Shown here in pieces: positions 1 to 10,812 of a DNA stretch of 64,000 nucleotides. The position numbers and the translations under genes were made by a program. The DNA lies in assembly GCA_028564925.1 (NCBI GenBank), contig CM053029.1, positions 583,280,742 to 583,344,741 on the forward strand, in the 5' to 3' direction. The notes beneath the pieces were generated by a model. That model was not told where the DNA came from, searched no databases, and worked only from the letters and a program-made list of their open reading frames with translations. Each line of letters begins with the position of its first letter. The first letter of the stretch is position 1. The stretch is from Lithobates sylvaticus (taxonomy: Eukaryota; Chordata; Amphibia; Anura; Ranidae).

Positions 1-111
1 ACTAAGAAACCATTGAAATTTCTTTCCGGTCTCAGAGAACTTCTGCAAAACTTACAATATCTAAAATTCGTGATACATTAGTGTGATGATCAGTGAGAAG
101 AGTTCTCCTTA

Positions 112-493
112 GGCCCCTTTCACACTGATGGTCTGTTCAGGTCCGCCTGTCAGTTTATTAGGCAGACCTGAACGGACGCTCTATAGACCCCTATGGAGGG
201 ACGGATGTCAGCGGTGACATGTCCGCTGACATCCGACCCGCTCCGATCCGAAAAAGTGTGACGGAGGAAAACCCCATTTCTCCATCCGTCTGCGGATCGG
301 ATCGGGTGACGACGGACTCTACGGTCCATCATCATCCGATCCCCCATAGGGGAGAGCGGTTCTCTGACAGGTCCGTCCCTGCACAGAGTGCAGAGGCAGA
401 CCTGTCATCTTCCTGCTCAGCGGGGGATCGACGGAGCGATCCTCGCTGTGCAGAGCGGGCTCCGTACACAGACACGTCCGTGTGAAAGAGCCC
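112..493. mobile_element. Non-autonomous DNA transposon (MITE), 3-bp TTA duplication
   Basis: The ends are inverted: GGCCCCTTTCACAC on the left and GTGTGAAAGAGCCC on the right. TTA lies directly outside each end (109-111 and 494-496). A 3-bp TWA duplication is typical of PIF/Harbinger elements, so that assignment is inferred. The interior is rich in inverted segments (TCCGCTGAC / GTCAGCGG and similar). It has no credible coding frame; the short frames across it are chance. Confidence 0.65.
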
Positions 494-528
494 TTACATT
501 TGTGGTCATTGGGAAGAATCCCCCCTAA

Positions 529-720
529 TACCGCGTACACACGATCGGAATTCTCATTGGAAAAAGCTCTGATGGTTTTCCCGATGAAATTCCGACAGAA
601 TCCCGCTCAAACTGTCTTGCCTACACACGGTCACACCAAATTCCGACCGTCAAGAACGCGGTGGTTAGAAAGTAACAAGGGGAACTCTGGACAGCCGCAC
701 ACCAGACCAAGATGAAAAAT
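529..720. mobile_element. Left half of a GTACACACGATCGGA-type MITE
   Basis: It begins TACCGCGTACACACGATCGG after a TAA and runs through the typical internal text (CCGACAGAATCCCGCTCAA, ACACGGTCACACCAAATTCC). It matches the left part of the element at 56429 and lacks the right inverted end, so it is a truncated member of the same family. Confidence 0.6.
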
Positions 721-733
721 CAAATGGATTTAT

Positions 734-1701
734 TTAACCACTTCAGCCCCGGACCGATTGGCAGCCAAAGGACCAGGCCCCTTTTTGCGATTCGGCACTG
801 CGTCGCTTTAACTGACAATTGCGTGGTCGTGCGACGTGGCTCAAAAACAAAATTGGCGTCCTTTTTTCCTCACAAATAGAGCTTTCTTTTGGTGGTATTT
901 GATCACCCCTGCGGTTTTTATTTTTTGCGCTATAAACAAAAATAGAGCGACAATTTTGAAAACAATGCAATATTTTTTGCTTTTTGCTATAATAAATATC
1001 CCCAAAAAATATATTAAAAAAAAAAACCATTTTTTTTCCTCAGTTTCGGCCGATACGTATTCTTCTACATATTTTTGGCAAAAAAAATTAGTGATTATTG
1101 ATTGGTTTGTGCAAAAGTTATAGCGTTTACAAAATAGGGGATAGTTTTATAGCATTTTTATTAATATTTTTTTTTTTACTAGTAATGGCGGCGATCAGCG
1201 ATTTTTATTGTGATTGCGACATTATGGCGGACACATCGGACATTTTTGACATATTTTTGGGACCATTGTCATTTATACAGCAATCAATGCTATTTAAATG
1301 CATTGATTCCTGTATAAATGACACTGGCAGTGAAAGAGTCAACCACTAGGGGGAGGGGAGGGGTTATGGGCTGTGATGTGTGTGTGTTTTCTTACATTAG
1401 GGGGCGGGGCTGACATCTGACGTCATTGATCGGCTTTTCCGAGGGCAGGCAGAGTAGGAAGTGCGGGGAGAGGTTTGTTTACACAGACCTCTCCCCGTTC
1501 TTCAGCTCTGTGACCCGATCGAGGGACACCAGTGGTCGATCGGGTCCGCTGGTCCCGCGGCCGGGGTCACGGAGCTCCCGACCGAGTCGCGCGCGCAACC
1601 CACGGGCAGGCAATTAAAGGGCCACGTATATATACGTGATTTTGCCTGCCCGTGCCATTCTGCCGCAGTATATCTGCGTGAGGCGGTCGGGAAGCGGTTA
1701 A
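734..1701 (+). mobile_element. TTAA-flanked element, family A (full length, ~968 bp)
   Basis: TTAA plus CCACTTC on the left and GAAGCGG plus TTAA on the right form short terminal inverted repeats at a TTAA target. The interior carries a block that recurs elsewhere in the window (GAGCTTTCTTTTGGTGGTAT, GCGCTATAAACAAAAA, GCCGATACGTATTCTTCTAC). No transposase frame is present. TTAA targets are used by piggyBac and Kolobok transposases, so the superfamily is inferred. Other copies lie at 10000-10720, 10813-11796 (reversed) and 58957-59850. Confidence 0.7.
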
Positions 1702-1740
1702 TTAGCGCAGGATCTACATCTCTGCACTAAATAAAACCTT

Positions 1741-2500
1741 TTATTCAGTTTTTAGGAGGATCCCTTTAAGCAGAACACCTACATATAATCTACACTCAGA
1801 TGGCAAAAGTAATAGAGCACCATTTAGACGTATTACTGATGCAATTCGAAATTGCACAATGTTCAGCTTTTTGTGTCTCAAATTTGAGGTGAACTATGGT
1901 TTTCTTTTCAGCTTTCCCCAAAGGTTGAAGAAAGGTGGGACACCAAGATTGCACAGTTACGAAGTCTGTTGAAATTGATGGGAAGATTCCTATTTATTAG
2001 AATGTACAATTACTGCTGAAAGATTTTCCTTTCAAGCCTGGTGTTTTTCTTCCTTTGGACACTCCAGGAGTTTTATTCGAAGGTGAAATGAGGTGATGAA
2101 CAATTTTCGCACCCCGGTTGCTGAAAGAAGTTCAAATGACCGTCGGTGCCATTTTAACTTGTCAGATTGACCAGTTTTTTTGTTTTTTTTTGTCACTAGA
2201 ACATTATAATGAGTCATTTTAGACAATAAAATTGATTCAATTACATTGCATTAGACATCTGTAGGCTCAAGTAAAGATATTTGATGTACAGCCACACATT
2301 TTGCCCGTAGTTCTGACAGATGGGAGTCAAGAACACGGCGCTAAACCTCCTCCTATCGTTGTCATCGTGAAAACCCATGAGTGAGAGATTTTGAGTTTTT
2401 CCTTTACTTTTTTAAATCGGATTAACCACTTTTTGGTTCCTGAAGCATCAGGTATTAGGTAAAGTATGAGTAGACTTTTTGCAGAGGAAAACCTGTCAGA
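1741..2500. other. Repeat-poor block, possible conserved non-coding DNA
   Basis: About 760 bp shows no inverted ends, tandem structure or similarity to other parts of the window. It holds AT-rich homeodomain-type cores (for example the stretch around 2205-2260). No convincing open frame or splice structure is visible. It may be single-copy intergenic DNA or a regulatory element; only cross-species alignment could tell. Confidence 0.3.
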
Positions 2501-2505
2501 AATAA

Positions 2506-2871
2506 AGCACCATCAAAGAGAAGACTCTTGCAAGCCTCTTGCTATGGAGGCTTTCCAGCAGGCTTCCTCCCGAGCCGCACTACTGTGAATGGACATTGTT
2601 AATTGTTGTGTTGTTAATTCACACACAGAGTGCGGCTTGCCCCCCCACCGCTCTCTCCTTATTGGCTTACTGGCTGTGATTGACAGCAGCAGGAGCCAAT
2701 GGCTCCCACTGCTGTGTGAGCCAATGAGGAGAGAGAGACCTAGGAGAGTCACTGCTCTCATGCACATCGCTGAATCGAGATGGGGCTCAGGTAAGTATAA
2801 GGGAGAGCTGGGGGGGTGCTGCACCCATAAGGTTTTTTTTACCTTATCGCATAGAATACATTAAACTGTTA
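2506..2871 (+). mobile_element. Fragment of a TTAA/GTAAACCC-type repeat (family E)
   Basis: The text around GACAGCAGCAGGAGCCAATGG, GAGCCAATGAGGAGAGAG and the hairpin AAGGTTTTTTTTACCTTA...ATAGAATACATTAA is shared with 8850-9077 and 9462-9655. The copy ends where the next TTAACCACTT element begins. The left end is not recognised. Confidence 0.5.
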
Positions 2872-3690
2872 TTAACCACTTGCCGCCCGCCATATAGCAG
2901 AATGATGGCGGCAAAGTGGTTTCAAAATACTGACCGGACGTCATAGGACGTGATCAGGATTTTGAGGCGATGCGCCCCCACGGAGGCTCGCATCGTGGCA
3001 ATCGTTGTTACGGTGTGTCAGTCTGATACCCCGCAACTACGATCTCGGTAAAGAGTCTCCGACGGAGACTCTTTAACACGTGATCAGCCGTGTCCAATCA
3101 CGGCTGATCACAGTGTAAATAGGAAATGCCGTTGACTGGCTTTTCCTCACTCGCGTCTGACCAATCCGAGTAGAGGAGAGACGATCGGCTGCTCCTCTGA
3201 CAGGGGGGGGTCTGTGCTGATCCAGGTATGCCACCCTAGACCAGCAGGGATGCCAGTCAGTGCCCACAATGGATGCCAATCAGTGCCCGCAATGGATGCC
3301 AATCAGTGCCCACAATGGGCATCACTGATTGGCATGCATTATTGTTTGGCACTGATTGGCATCCATCAGTACAATACATTACACTGCAATGCTGCCTATC
3401 AGTGCCCATCCTTGCCACCTATCAGTGCCCATCCATGCCGCCTATCAGTGCCCATCCATGCTCATCCGTGCCGCATATCCATGCCCATCCGTGCCGCCTA
3501 TCCATGCCAATCCGTACCACCTATCAGTGCCAATTTGTGCCACCTATCAGTGCCCATCCGTGTCACCCATCAGTGCCGCCTATCAGTGCCACATATCAGT
3601 GCCTATCAATGCCACCTCATCAGTGCCACTTCATTGGTGCCACCTCATCAGTGCCCATCAGTGAAGGAGAAAACTTACTTATTTACAAAG
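2872..3690 (-). mobile_element. TTAA-ended element, family B, with internal minisatellite
   Basis: It starts TTAACCACTTGCCGCCC. It contains two perfect hairpins, AAAGAGTCTCC/GGAGACTCTTT near 3049-3074 and GTGATCAGCCGTG/CACGGCTGATCAC near 3079-3110, then a minisatellite at 3240-3662. The copies at 15143 and 26425 carry the complement of the same parts (TGTGATTGGACACAGCTAATC and a CACTGATGGG minisatellite), so this copy is in the opposite orientation. It is joined on the right to a family E fragment. Confidence 0.55.
3240..3662. repeat. Minisatellite, CCTATCAGTGCCCATCC-type units
   Basis: Imperfect units of roughly 18-21 bp built on GCCACCTATCAGTGCCCATC fill about 420 bp. The open frames across it (ISAHPCRLSVPI-like repeats in all three frames) come from the tandem repeat and are not genes. 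It occupies the interior of a family B element. Confidence 0.8.
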
Positions 3691-3814
3691 CTGATCTCTT
3701 CTCCCCTCTCTTACTTTTCATACAGTGGAAGGGGGGCAAAGAGAAGCTAAAAACATTATTTAACCTAATGCAAACAATGCATTAAGGTAAAAAAGTTTTT
3801 AGGTTTAGTAACAC

Positions 3815-6200
3815 ACCACTTCCAGACCGCCCCCCTGGCGTCGGTACTTTGACGTTGAATACAGTTGTCATGGCAGCACATAGCTGCCATAACCCCAGTA
3901 TTTTTAAAAATGGTGGGCGGTCCGCTTTCAGATAAAAGTAATCTCTGAGTGGTCTCTTAGTGGTCTCTGGTCTCTGATTCACGGCGAGATCACATTTGTC
4001 GCAGTGGGAGAGGTGCCCACCCCCCTCCCGCCATGTTCAGGTCATCTCCACCGCTTACCGGAGCCATCGGTAGCTGCAGAGAGGATCGGGTCATGTGAGG
4101 GAATGATGGCCCCCTCTCGACTCCATACCATTGGATGACGGAAGCAAAGCCAAACGTCACTTCCGCCCAATGGTCTTAAAGGGGAAAACATTTTTTTATT
4201 GCATTTAAGTGTAAATGTTAGATCTAAGGTCTTTTGACCCCGGATCTCATATTTAAGAGGTCCTGTCATGCAGCTTTTCTATTACAAGGGATGTTTGCAG
4301 TAATAGGAATACAAGTTATCCAAATTAAACGGACCGTGTAAAAATAAAAAGTAAAATAAATAAGAATAATTATTTGTTTTTTAATTCCCGTCTCGCCATG
4401 CTCACATGCAGAAGCGAACGCATAAGTAAGTCGTGCCCGCATATGTAAATGTGAGGTAGGCAAAATAAGGATCCGGATGGCCGCACTCCAAAGAAATTCC
4501 TTTACTGAAGACTAAAGCCCCGTACACACGATCGGATTTTCCAACAGGAAATGTTGGATGTCAGGCTCTTGGCGGAAAATCCAACCGTGTGTACGCTCCA
4601 TCGGACAAAAGTTGTCTGACTTTACACCAACAAATGTTGGCTAGCATGTTTTCAAATTTTCCGCCAACAAATGTTTGTTGTCGAATTTTTCGATCGTGTG
4701 TACACAAGTCCGTCGGACAAAAGTCCAAAGTACAAACACGCATGCTCGGTAGCAGAAACGGTCGGTCTTGTAAACTAGCATTCGTAATGGAGAATTAACA
4801 TTCGTGACGCGGTAAATTCTGAAATCTCCAAATGCAGCGCACAATTCTCTTCTTCTTTAATGGGATAATAATGAAGCTGCTTTGCTGGTGATACCGATGG
4901 AGTTATTGCAAACACATTTTCAAAGGCTTTTTTTTTCTAGCGATATCAAGAATAATATTATTATGTTTTTTTTTTTTTTTTATTTGGGCAAGTTACCACA
5001 ACACCATTATACGGGAGTTTTTAAGATCAAAGATACAACTATGTTGGTGTTCCTTGTCAATTTTACATTGTATTTTTTTAAATGTAACTGCCGACTCCTA
5101 AACTGTCATTTGAAGTAAAACACATAGCCAAGTATTATTCTCCACAATTTTTTTTATTGCGTATTAAAAAAAAAAAAAAAATTAGACATGCTATCTGCCA
5201 ATAGAACTTAACCAAAAATTGCATTCTATGCATCCAAAAATATAGAAAATCTACCAAATCAAATCATTATTCAACCAAAAAAAAATTATGTCAAAGCAAT
5301 AACTGCAAGGCCAATAATAAATAACACGTTATCTCCTCCGATTCCGCAACATGACTGGTTGACGAACGGCCGTTCAGAAACGAACTGAAAAGCACAAAGT
5401 GAAAAGTGCAAACTGAAAAGCGCCAACTAAAAAGCGCTAAATTAAAAACGCAAAAAGAAAAGTGCGAATCAACACTGACCAAACTTCTACTAACACAAAA
5501 TCAGCAGAAGCCCAAAGGGTGTCGCCAAAGAGCTGAAAAAACACTTAGTACGTCTAGTTCGTCACTACGTTCGTAATTGTTGGCCAACATTTGTGTGACC
5601 ATGTGTATGCAAGACAAATATGAGCCAACGTCCTTCGGACAAAATTACACGGATTTGTTGGCCAACAATCCAATCATGTGTACGAGGCATTAGTCCATAC
5701 AAAGTCAGAATAAAAATGCAAACTACTGACGCGTTTCACACCACTCACAAGACGTGAGGTATCGCGTGATCATTAGAGTGAGAGCAATAATTCTAGCAAA
5801 AGACCTACTTTGTAACTCAAAACTGGTAACCTGTTGAAATTTCTAAACTTCACCTTTGGAGATTTTTAAGCGACAAAAGTTTGTCACCATTCCACGAGCA
5901 GGCGATATTTTGAAGCGTGACATGTTGGGTATCAATTTACTCAGCGTAACATTATCTTTTTACAATATAAAAAAATTGGACTAACTTTACAGTTTTCTTA
6001 TTTTTTAATTCAAAAAGTGTATTTTTGTAAAAAGAAAATTGTGTTTGTAAGACCGCTGCGCAAATACGATGTGACATTAAGTCACAACCACCATTTTATT
6101 CTCTAGGGTGTCTAAGAAAACTAAATAATAATATTTGGGAGATCTAAGTAATTTTCTAGCAAAAAAAAATGATTTTAACTTAAAGAAGAGTATCCCTAAA
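3815..6200 (+). mobile_element. Family D repeat interrupted by a younger MITE
   Basis: The parts at about 3815-4510 and 5695-6200 are collinear with the full copy at 51641-52531. Shared text includes CTATTACAAGGGATGTTT, AGTGTAAAAATAAAAAGTAAA, GAGCAATAATTCTAG, ATGTTGGGTA and AAGACCGCTGCGCAAATA. The gap between them is exactly the MITE at 4516-5689. The left end (ACACACCACTTCCAGACC) looks like a decayed TTAACCACTT terminus. Confidence 0.6.
4516..5689. mobile_element. GTACACACGATCGGA-type MITE, long form, nested in family D
   Basis: The left end is AGCCCCGTACACACGATCGG after CTAA. The right end is CAATCATGTGTACGAGGCA followed by TTAG. The terminal ~25 bp are inverted repeats. The interior is AT-rich with inverted segments such as AACAAATGTTGG. 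No transposase frame was found. It splits the surrounding family D copy, so it inserted later. Confidence 0.65.
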
Positions 6201-6214
6201 AAAAATAAAAAAAA

Positions 6215-6597
6215 AAATAAAGTCAGCAGCTACAAATACAGCAGCTGTTGACTTTTAATAATCGGTCACTTACCTGTTCCAGGGTCCAGCGATGCGGGGG
6301 GTCGAAGCTCCGCTCGCCCCCCGATCCGCTCGGCGGCAACGGCATTGCAACTGTGGGCGCGCGCGCCGTGATTGGCCGCGCAGTCATCTGGGACCTGTCA
6401 AGTGAGCCCTTCCTGTGCCGAGGGGAAGTGATGTCACCAGCCCGTGCACCGAAGGGGGCAGACTACGAGGGACCCCCTAGCAACAGGCATTTAGAGGTAA
6501 GTAAAACATTTTTTTTTTCAAATATTTTATTTTTTTGGATTTTTTTTTTTAGGAATTTTAAGCATTTTTTTATTTTTTTAGGGGGAAACACCACTTT
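6215..6597 (+). mobile_element. TTAA-ended repeat fragment (AAACACCACTTTAA end)
   Basis: The text AGCTGTTGACTTTTAATAATC, CACTTACCTGTTCCAGGGTC and GAAACACCACTTTAA has partners at 62780-63000 and, reversed, 17096-17155. Only the right end is clear. The frame over it is a repeat shadow. Confidence 0.45.
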
Positions 6598-6650
6598 AAC
6601 TTGGTAAACATAAAGTGTAAAAAATAGGCCTTACGGACTTAAGTGGTTAA

Positions 6651-7640
6651 GTTAAAAAAATAAAAAAAAACCTTCTGCCTTTAATGAAAAAGCTGTCTAC
6701 ATACAAATCTAGCCTTTAAAGAGATGACTTCTCCATTAGCATCTATAGAAAAAAAAAAGGGTAGCACTTGTACAGCATCCCATACCCTACCAGCTCAGCA
6801 AAGAACAACCACCTAAGCCAGCTTGGGCCACCAGGTCATCTGCTGTGATGAGATCTGGAGGAAAGACAATCATTGTTATCCTTTTAAGTGTAGCAGCTCA
6901 TAGAATCACAATTCATTCATTTTAAGATTCTGACTGGTTATTATAAACCACTGCTCTTGAGGATAAGCATTTAAGAATACTTTACTTAACAAGGTTGTTT
7001 TATTAAAGTTAGATAAAACTATATAGATACAGATGCTTATACCATACAAACATAAGTGCGTTATATAAGCTGTATGATATCGGCACCCCTACTCTTTCTT
7101 AGATGAAAAAAAAAAAGAAACTGGCTAGGAACATAACATTCCACTTTATAGATGGGTTTCCAGTGATTTATGCCTATAAGCAGACTAGTCTTGCAAAACT
7201 GGGCAATAATAGGATATGTACAGTATATGGCTACCATAAGGGACGGAGAAATTACAAAAAGACCACCATCCAGCTAACCTTTTTTTAAAGAACAGCCTAG
7301 GGCTACTCATACAGGACACTTTCTGATGATCAACCAAAAGCCATTAGTCCTTGATGTAACAAGCCCATATATCTGTACATCAGATTTACTGTCCATGGGG
7401 AATGCGTGCCTTTCTGGCTTTCTTTTCCTAATGAGCAAAAAAAAAGTAGAAATCATCTAAATTTAAAAACAAGTAAGCTGTCATCTGCAGTTGGTGCTAG
7501 TCAGTTGTGATTGCTCTGTTTTCATTCCTAGCCAATTGTAATCTGTTTTCACTGCACCCATATGCAGGTACCTTCACCTTGGACTCGTATGCTAATGGTC
7601 AGTGCTGGGACAAGGCCATCTGGTGCGTTTCAAAACAAGA
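6651..7640. other. Unassigned AT-rich intergenic DNA
   Basis: I see no long frame, no inverted termini and no similarity to the other repeats in the window. Poly-A tracts and short frames (for example 7103-7288) look random. Confidence 0.5.
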
Positions 7641-7659
7641 ATTTACTTATTATTATTAT

Positions 7660-7870
7660 ATTAAGGGACAAATTGATGGGCAAATTGTATGTTAAGGGGC
7701 ACCCTGATGGGCACATTTTATATTAAGGGGCACTCTGATGGGCACAACAAAATGTGCCCCTTAACGTAAAATCTACCCATCAGAGTGGCCCTAATACAAA
7801 ATGTGCCCATCAGTGTTGTTCTTAAAATAAAATATGCCCATCAGAGTGGCCCTTAACATATAATGTTAAG
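7660..7870. repeat. Short minisatellite, AAGGGGCAC(C/T)CTGATGGGCAC units
   Basis: Units of about 32 bp occur on one strand (7680-7745) and then as the complement (CCCATCAGAGTGGCCCTTA, 7746-7870), so the array is partly inverted. Confidence 0.6.
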
Positions 7871-8129
7871 ACCACCTTCCGCAAAAAGAATACACTAAGG
7901 TAAGGAGGGGGGGCGGGTTACTGATAAAAGGGGGGAAACCTTTATATCAGTGTCCCTTTACATTATTGTATTCACGCCCCCTTACATCAGTCCTCCTCTC
8001 AGGTGCACCGTGCAGGGCTCAATGAGACGGCTCCAGCTTGGTGGCTCTGGTTTTATCCTATAGTCTCCTCTCAACAGTCCACACACGTCTGGCTTCTCCC
8101 ATGACCCCCATCCTGGTGGCACTCCCACT

Positions 8130-8650
8130 CTTGACTCCTCTACAAACTCCCTCAGAGACTGCAGACATGATATAAGACAAGAGATGGTCAGAGGTTGCGG
8201 ACATGATACAAGAGATTGGTTAGAGGCTGCGGACATGATACAAGAGATGGTTAGAGGCTGCAGACATGATACAAGAGATGGTAAGAGACTGAGGACACCA
8301 TACTAAAGACAATCAGAGACTGTAGACATGATACAAGAGATCAATGCAGTCTCACCAGTGCCCATAAAATGCAGCCTACCACTGTGCCCATCAATGCAGC
8401 CTCACTGTGCCTATAATTGCAGCCTCACTGTGCCTATAATTGCAGGCTCACTGTGCCCATAATTGCAGCCTCACTGTGCCCACCAATGCTGCCTCACTGT
8501 GCCGACCAATGCCGCCTCACTGTGCCCATCAATTCAGCCTCACTGTGCCTATAATCACAGCCTCACTGTGCCCACCAATGCCACCTCACTGTGCCCATCA
8601 ATGCTGGGTCACTGTGCCCATCAATGCTGCCTCACTGTGCCCATAAACCA
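8130..8650. repeat. Two adjacent minisatellites
   Basis: At 8150-8340 units of about 40 bp contain GACATGATACAAGAGATGGT. At 8345-8650 units of about 22 bp contain GCAGCCTCACTGTGCCCATC. Both give repetitive frames in several phases with no gene character. Confidence 0.7.
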
Positions 8651-9077
8651 AGGATTTTGCACAGAGTGACTCCAATCCACCTTTTATGGGGTCCCCCGTG
8701 GCGCTCCGGGCTTCTCCTCTTCTCGAGTGCCCCCGCGGAGAGCCACATTCCATGGGGGCACTCTTGGTGGCACACACTCCCGAGTCCTGCTGCTGCTTTC
8801 ATTGACACAGACAGAGGGACTCGGCCCCGCCCCCCGGCTCCTGTATCACAGGATTTGATTGACAGCAGTGGGAGTCAATGGCTCTTGCTCCTATCAATCT
8901 ATCCAATGAGGACCCGAGACAGCGGCTGGAGCTACTGTGCTCATCCCTGTTGCTGGAACGATCGGGTTCAGGTAAGAAAAAAGGTTCTGGGGAGGGTGCT
9001 GCAGTACAAAAGGTTTTTCACCTTAATGCATAGAATGCATTAAGGTGAAAAAACGTGAGGGTTTACAACCCCTTTAA
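8651..9077 (+). mobile_element. Right part of a family E repeat ending in TTAA
   Basis: It shares GATTGACAGCAGTGGGAGTCAATGG and the hairpin CACCTTAATGCATAGAATGCATTAAGGTG with 2650-2868. It closes with GGGTTTACAACCCCTTTAA. The left end merges into minisatellite, so its start is not fixed. Confidence 0.5.
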
Positions 9078-9117
9078 AGCAGTATTAAACCCAAAAGCAA
9101 ATGTTTATTATAGTATA

Positions 9118-9460
9118 GCTGACCAATTCTGGAAGTGATGGCTTGGCCCCCACAGAGCCCTGATCTCAACATAATGGAGTCTGTCTAGGATGACATGAAG
9201 AGACAGAATGATTTGAGGCAGCCGACATCCACAGAAGATCTGTGCTTAGCTCTCCAAGATGTTTGGAACAACCTACCCTTTGGAACAACCTACCCGCCGA
9301 GTTCCTACAATAACTGTGTGCAAGTGTACTTAGAAGAATTGATGCTGTTTTAAATGTCACACCAAATATTGATTTGATTTGGATTTCTCTTTCGTTCGTT
9401 TACTTTCCATTTTGTTAATTGGTAAAATAAACTATTTACACTTCTATTTCTGAAAACATT
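9118..9460 (+). pseudogene. Tc1/mariner transposase C-terminus and 3' end, broken
   Basis: Translation of the frame near 9148-9290 gives PQSPDLNIMESV followed by a stop, then DDMKRQNDLRQPTSTEDLCL and ALQDVWNNLP. This matches the end of Tc1-type DD34E transposases, where the SPDLNxxE block carries the third catalytic acid. An in-frame stop and a short duplicated stretch (TTTGGAACAACCTACCC, 9278-9294 region) break it. The tail with TTGATTTGGATTT and GTAAAATAAACTA is typical of the 3' part of amphibian Tc1-like elements. Only the last third of a transposase is present. Confidence 0.75.
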
Positions 9461-9461
9461 C

Positions 9462-9655
9462 TTAAAGTGGTTCTAAAGGCTGACGTTTTTTTTACCTTCA
9501 TGTGCTCTATGCATGAAGGTAAAAAAACCTTCTGTGTGCAACGCCCCCCCCCCCCCAGCTCCCCCAATCCCTACCTGAGATCCCTCCAATCCAGAGATGT
9601 TCACGATAGTCTCAGCTGTCCTGAGACTCTCCCTCCTCATTGGCTGAGATAGCAG
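9462..9655 (+). mobile_element. Left part of a family E repeat starting TTAAAGTGG
   Basis: It begins TTAAAGTGGTTCTAAAGGC, then the hairpin TTACCTTCATG/CATGAAGGTAAA and the shared CTCATTGGCTGAGATAGCAGC text. It is cut by a different repeat near 9656. Confidence 0.5.
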
Positions 9656-9990
9656 CAGGAGCCCATTTTTTTTTGGAGGGTGGCAAACAGTATTACCCCC
9701 CCAGTCGGTCGGGTCTGGAGCACTTAGCCCATCTATAGTGGGCAGTGCTTCTCTCTGGCTTCACTGGCGGCTTCCCCTGCATGGCAGCGGGTTCACCTTC
9801 CCCTGCTCTCCACGGGCATCTCTTTAGTTTCCTCCCTACTCCTCACCAGCCAATTGGGAGTCTTCTCTTTTTGGCCAATCGGAAAACAGGTCTCATACTC
9901 ACTTCTGATTGTCCAGATTGAGAATCAGTGTTTCAATAGCGAATATTAATTTTCTGTTGTAACACCTGGGTGGGCTCCGAGTGCAATGCT
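9656..9990. mobile_element. Fragment of family F repeat (GTGGGCTCCGAG type)
   Basis: It shares CCAATCGG..., GCGAATATTAATTT and GGGTGGGCTCCGAGTGCAAT with 31400-31890 and, reversed, 35500-35640. Ends are not defined here. It is fused to the truncated family A copy. Confidence 0.45.
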
Positions 9991-10720
9991 CTGCACCCAA
10001 ACAAAACTGATGTCCTTTTTTTCTTCACAAATAGAGCTTTCTTTTGGTGGTATTTGATCACCTCTGTGGTTTTTATTTTTTGCGCTATAAGCAAACAAAG
10101 AGCGACCATTTTGAAAAAAAATGCAATATTTCTTACTTTTTGCTATAATAAATAGACCCCAAAAATATATAAAAACAATTTTTTTCCTCAGTTTAGGCCG
10201 ATACGTATTCTTCTACATATTTTTGGTAAAAAAAAATAGCAATAAGCGTATATTGATTGGTTTGCGCAAAAGTTATAGCGTCTACCATCTTGTCATTTAT
10301 ACAGCGATCAGTGCTATAAAAATGCACTGATTACTGTGTAAATGACACTTGCAGGGAAGTGGTTAAACATTAGGGGGCGATGAAGGGGTTAAGTCTGTCC
10401 TAGGGAGTGATTCTGTGGGGGGGTGGGCTTCCACTCAAATGACAGCGATCTCCGCTCCCGATGACAGGGAGCAGTGATCTCTGTCATGTCACTAGGCAGA
10501 ACAGGGAAATGCCTTGTTTACATAGGCATCTCCCCGTTCTGCGGCTCCGTGACACGATCGCCGGGAGACTGGCGGACATCGAGTCCGCGGGTCCCGTGGG
10601 CGCGGTCATGCGCGTGCCCGCTAGCCTCACCAATTAAAGGGGACATACAGGTACGTCCATTTGCCCACCGCTGCCATTGTGCCGATGTATGTCGACGTGC
10701 AGCGGTCGGCAAGTAGTTAA
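9991..10720 (+). mobile_element. Family A copy, left-truncated
   Basis: It is collinear with 840-1701 (AGAGCTTTCTTTTGGTGGTA, GCCGATACGTATTCTTCTAC) and ends CAAGTAG plus TTAA at 10717-10720. The first ~100 bp of the family are replaced by family F sequence. Confidence 0.65.
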
Positions 10721-10812
10721 AAAGCAAAACAAGAAAACAAAGCTTTAATACCACTTTAATTTACAGCATTTTTCACACCTGCCTAAAGCTTTTGCTCAGT
10801 GCTGTATATACC

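Noticed and set aside
3240-3660. CRISPR-like array
   Set aside because: Units are contiguous without spacers, and the genome is eukaryotic.
3214-3785. Cys/His-rich ISAHPC repeats resembling a zinc-finger array
   Set aside because: The Cys/His spacing follows the repeat period and appears in all three frames, so it is a minisatellite artefact.
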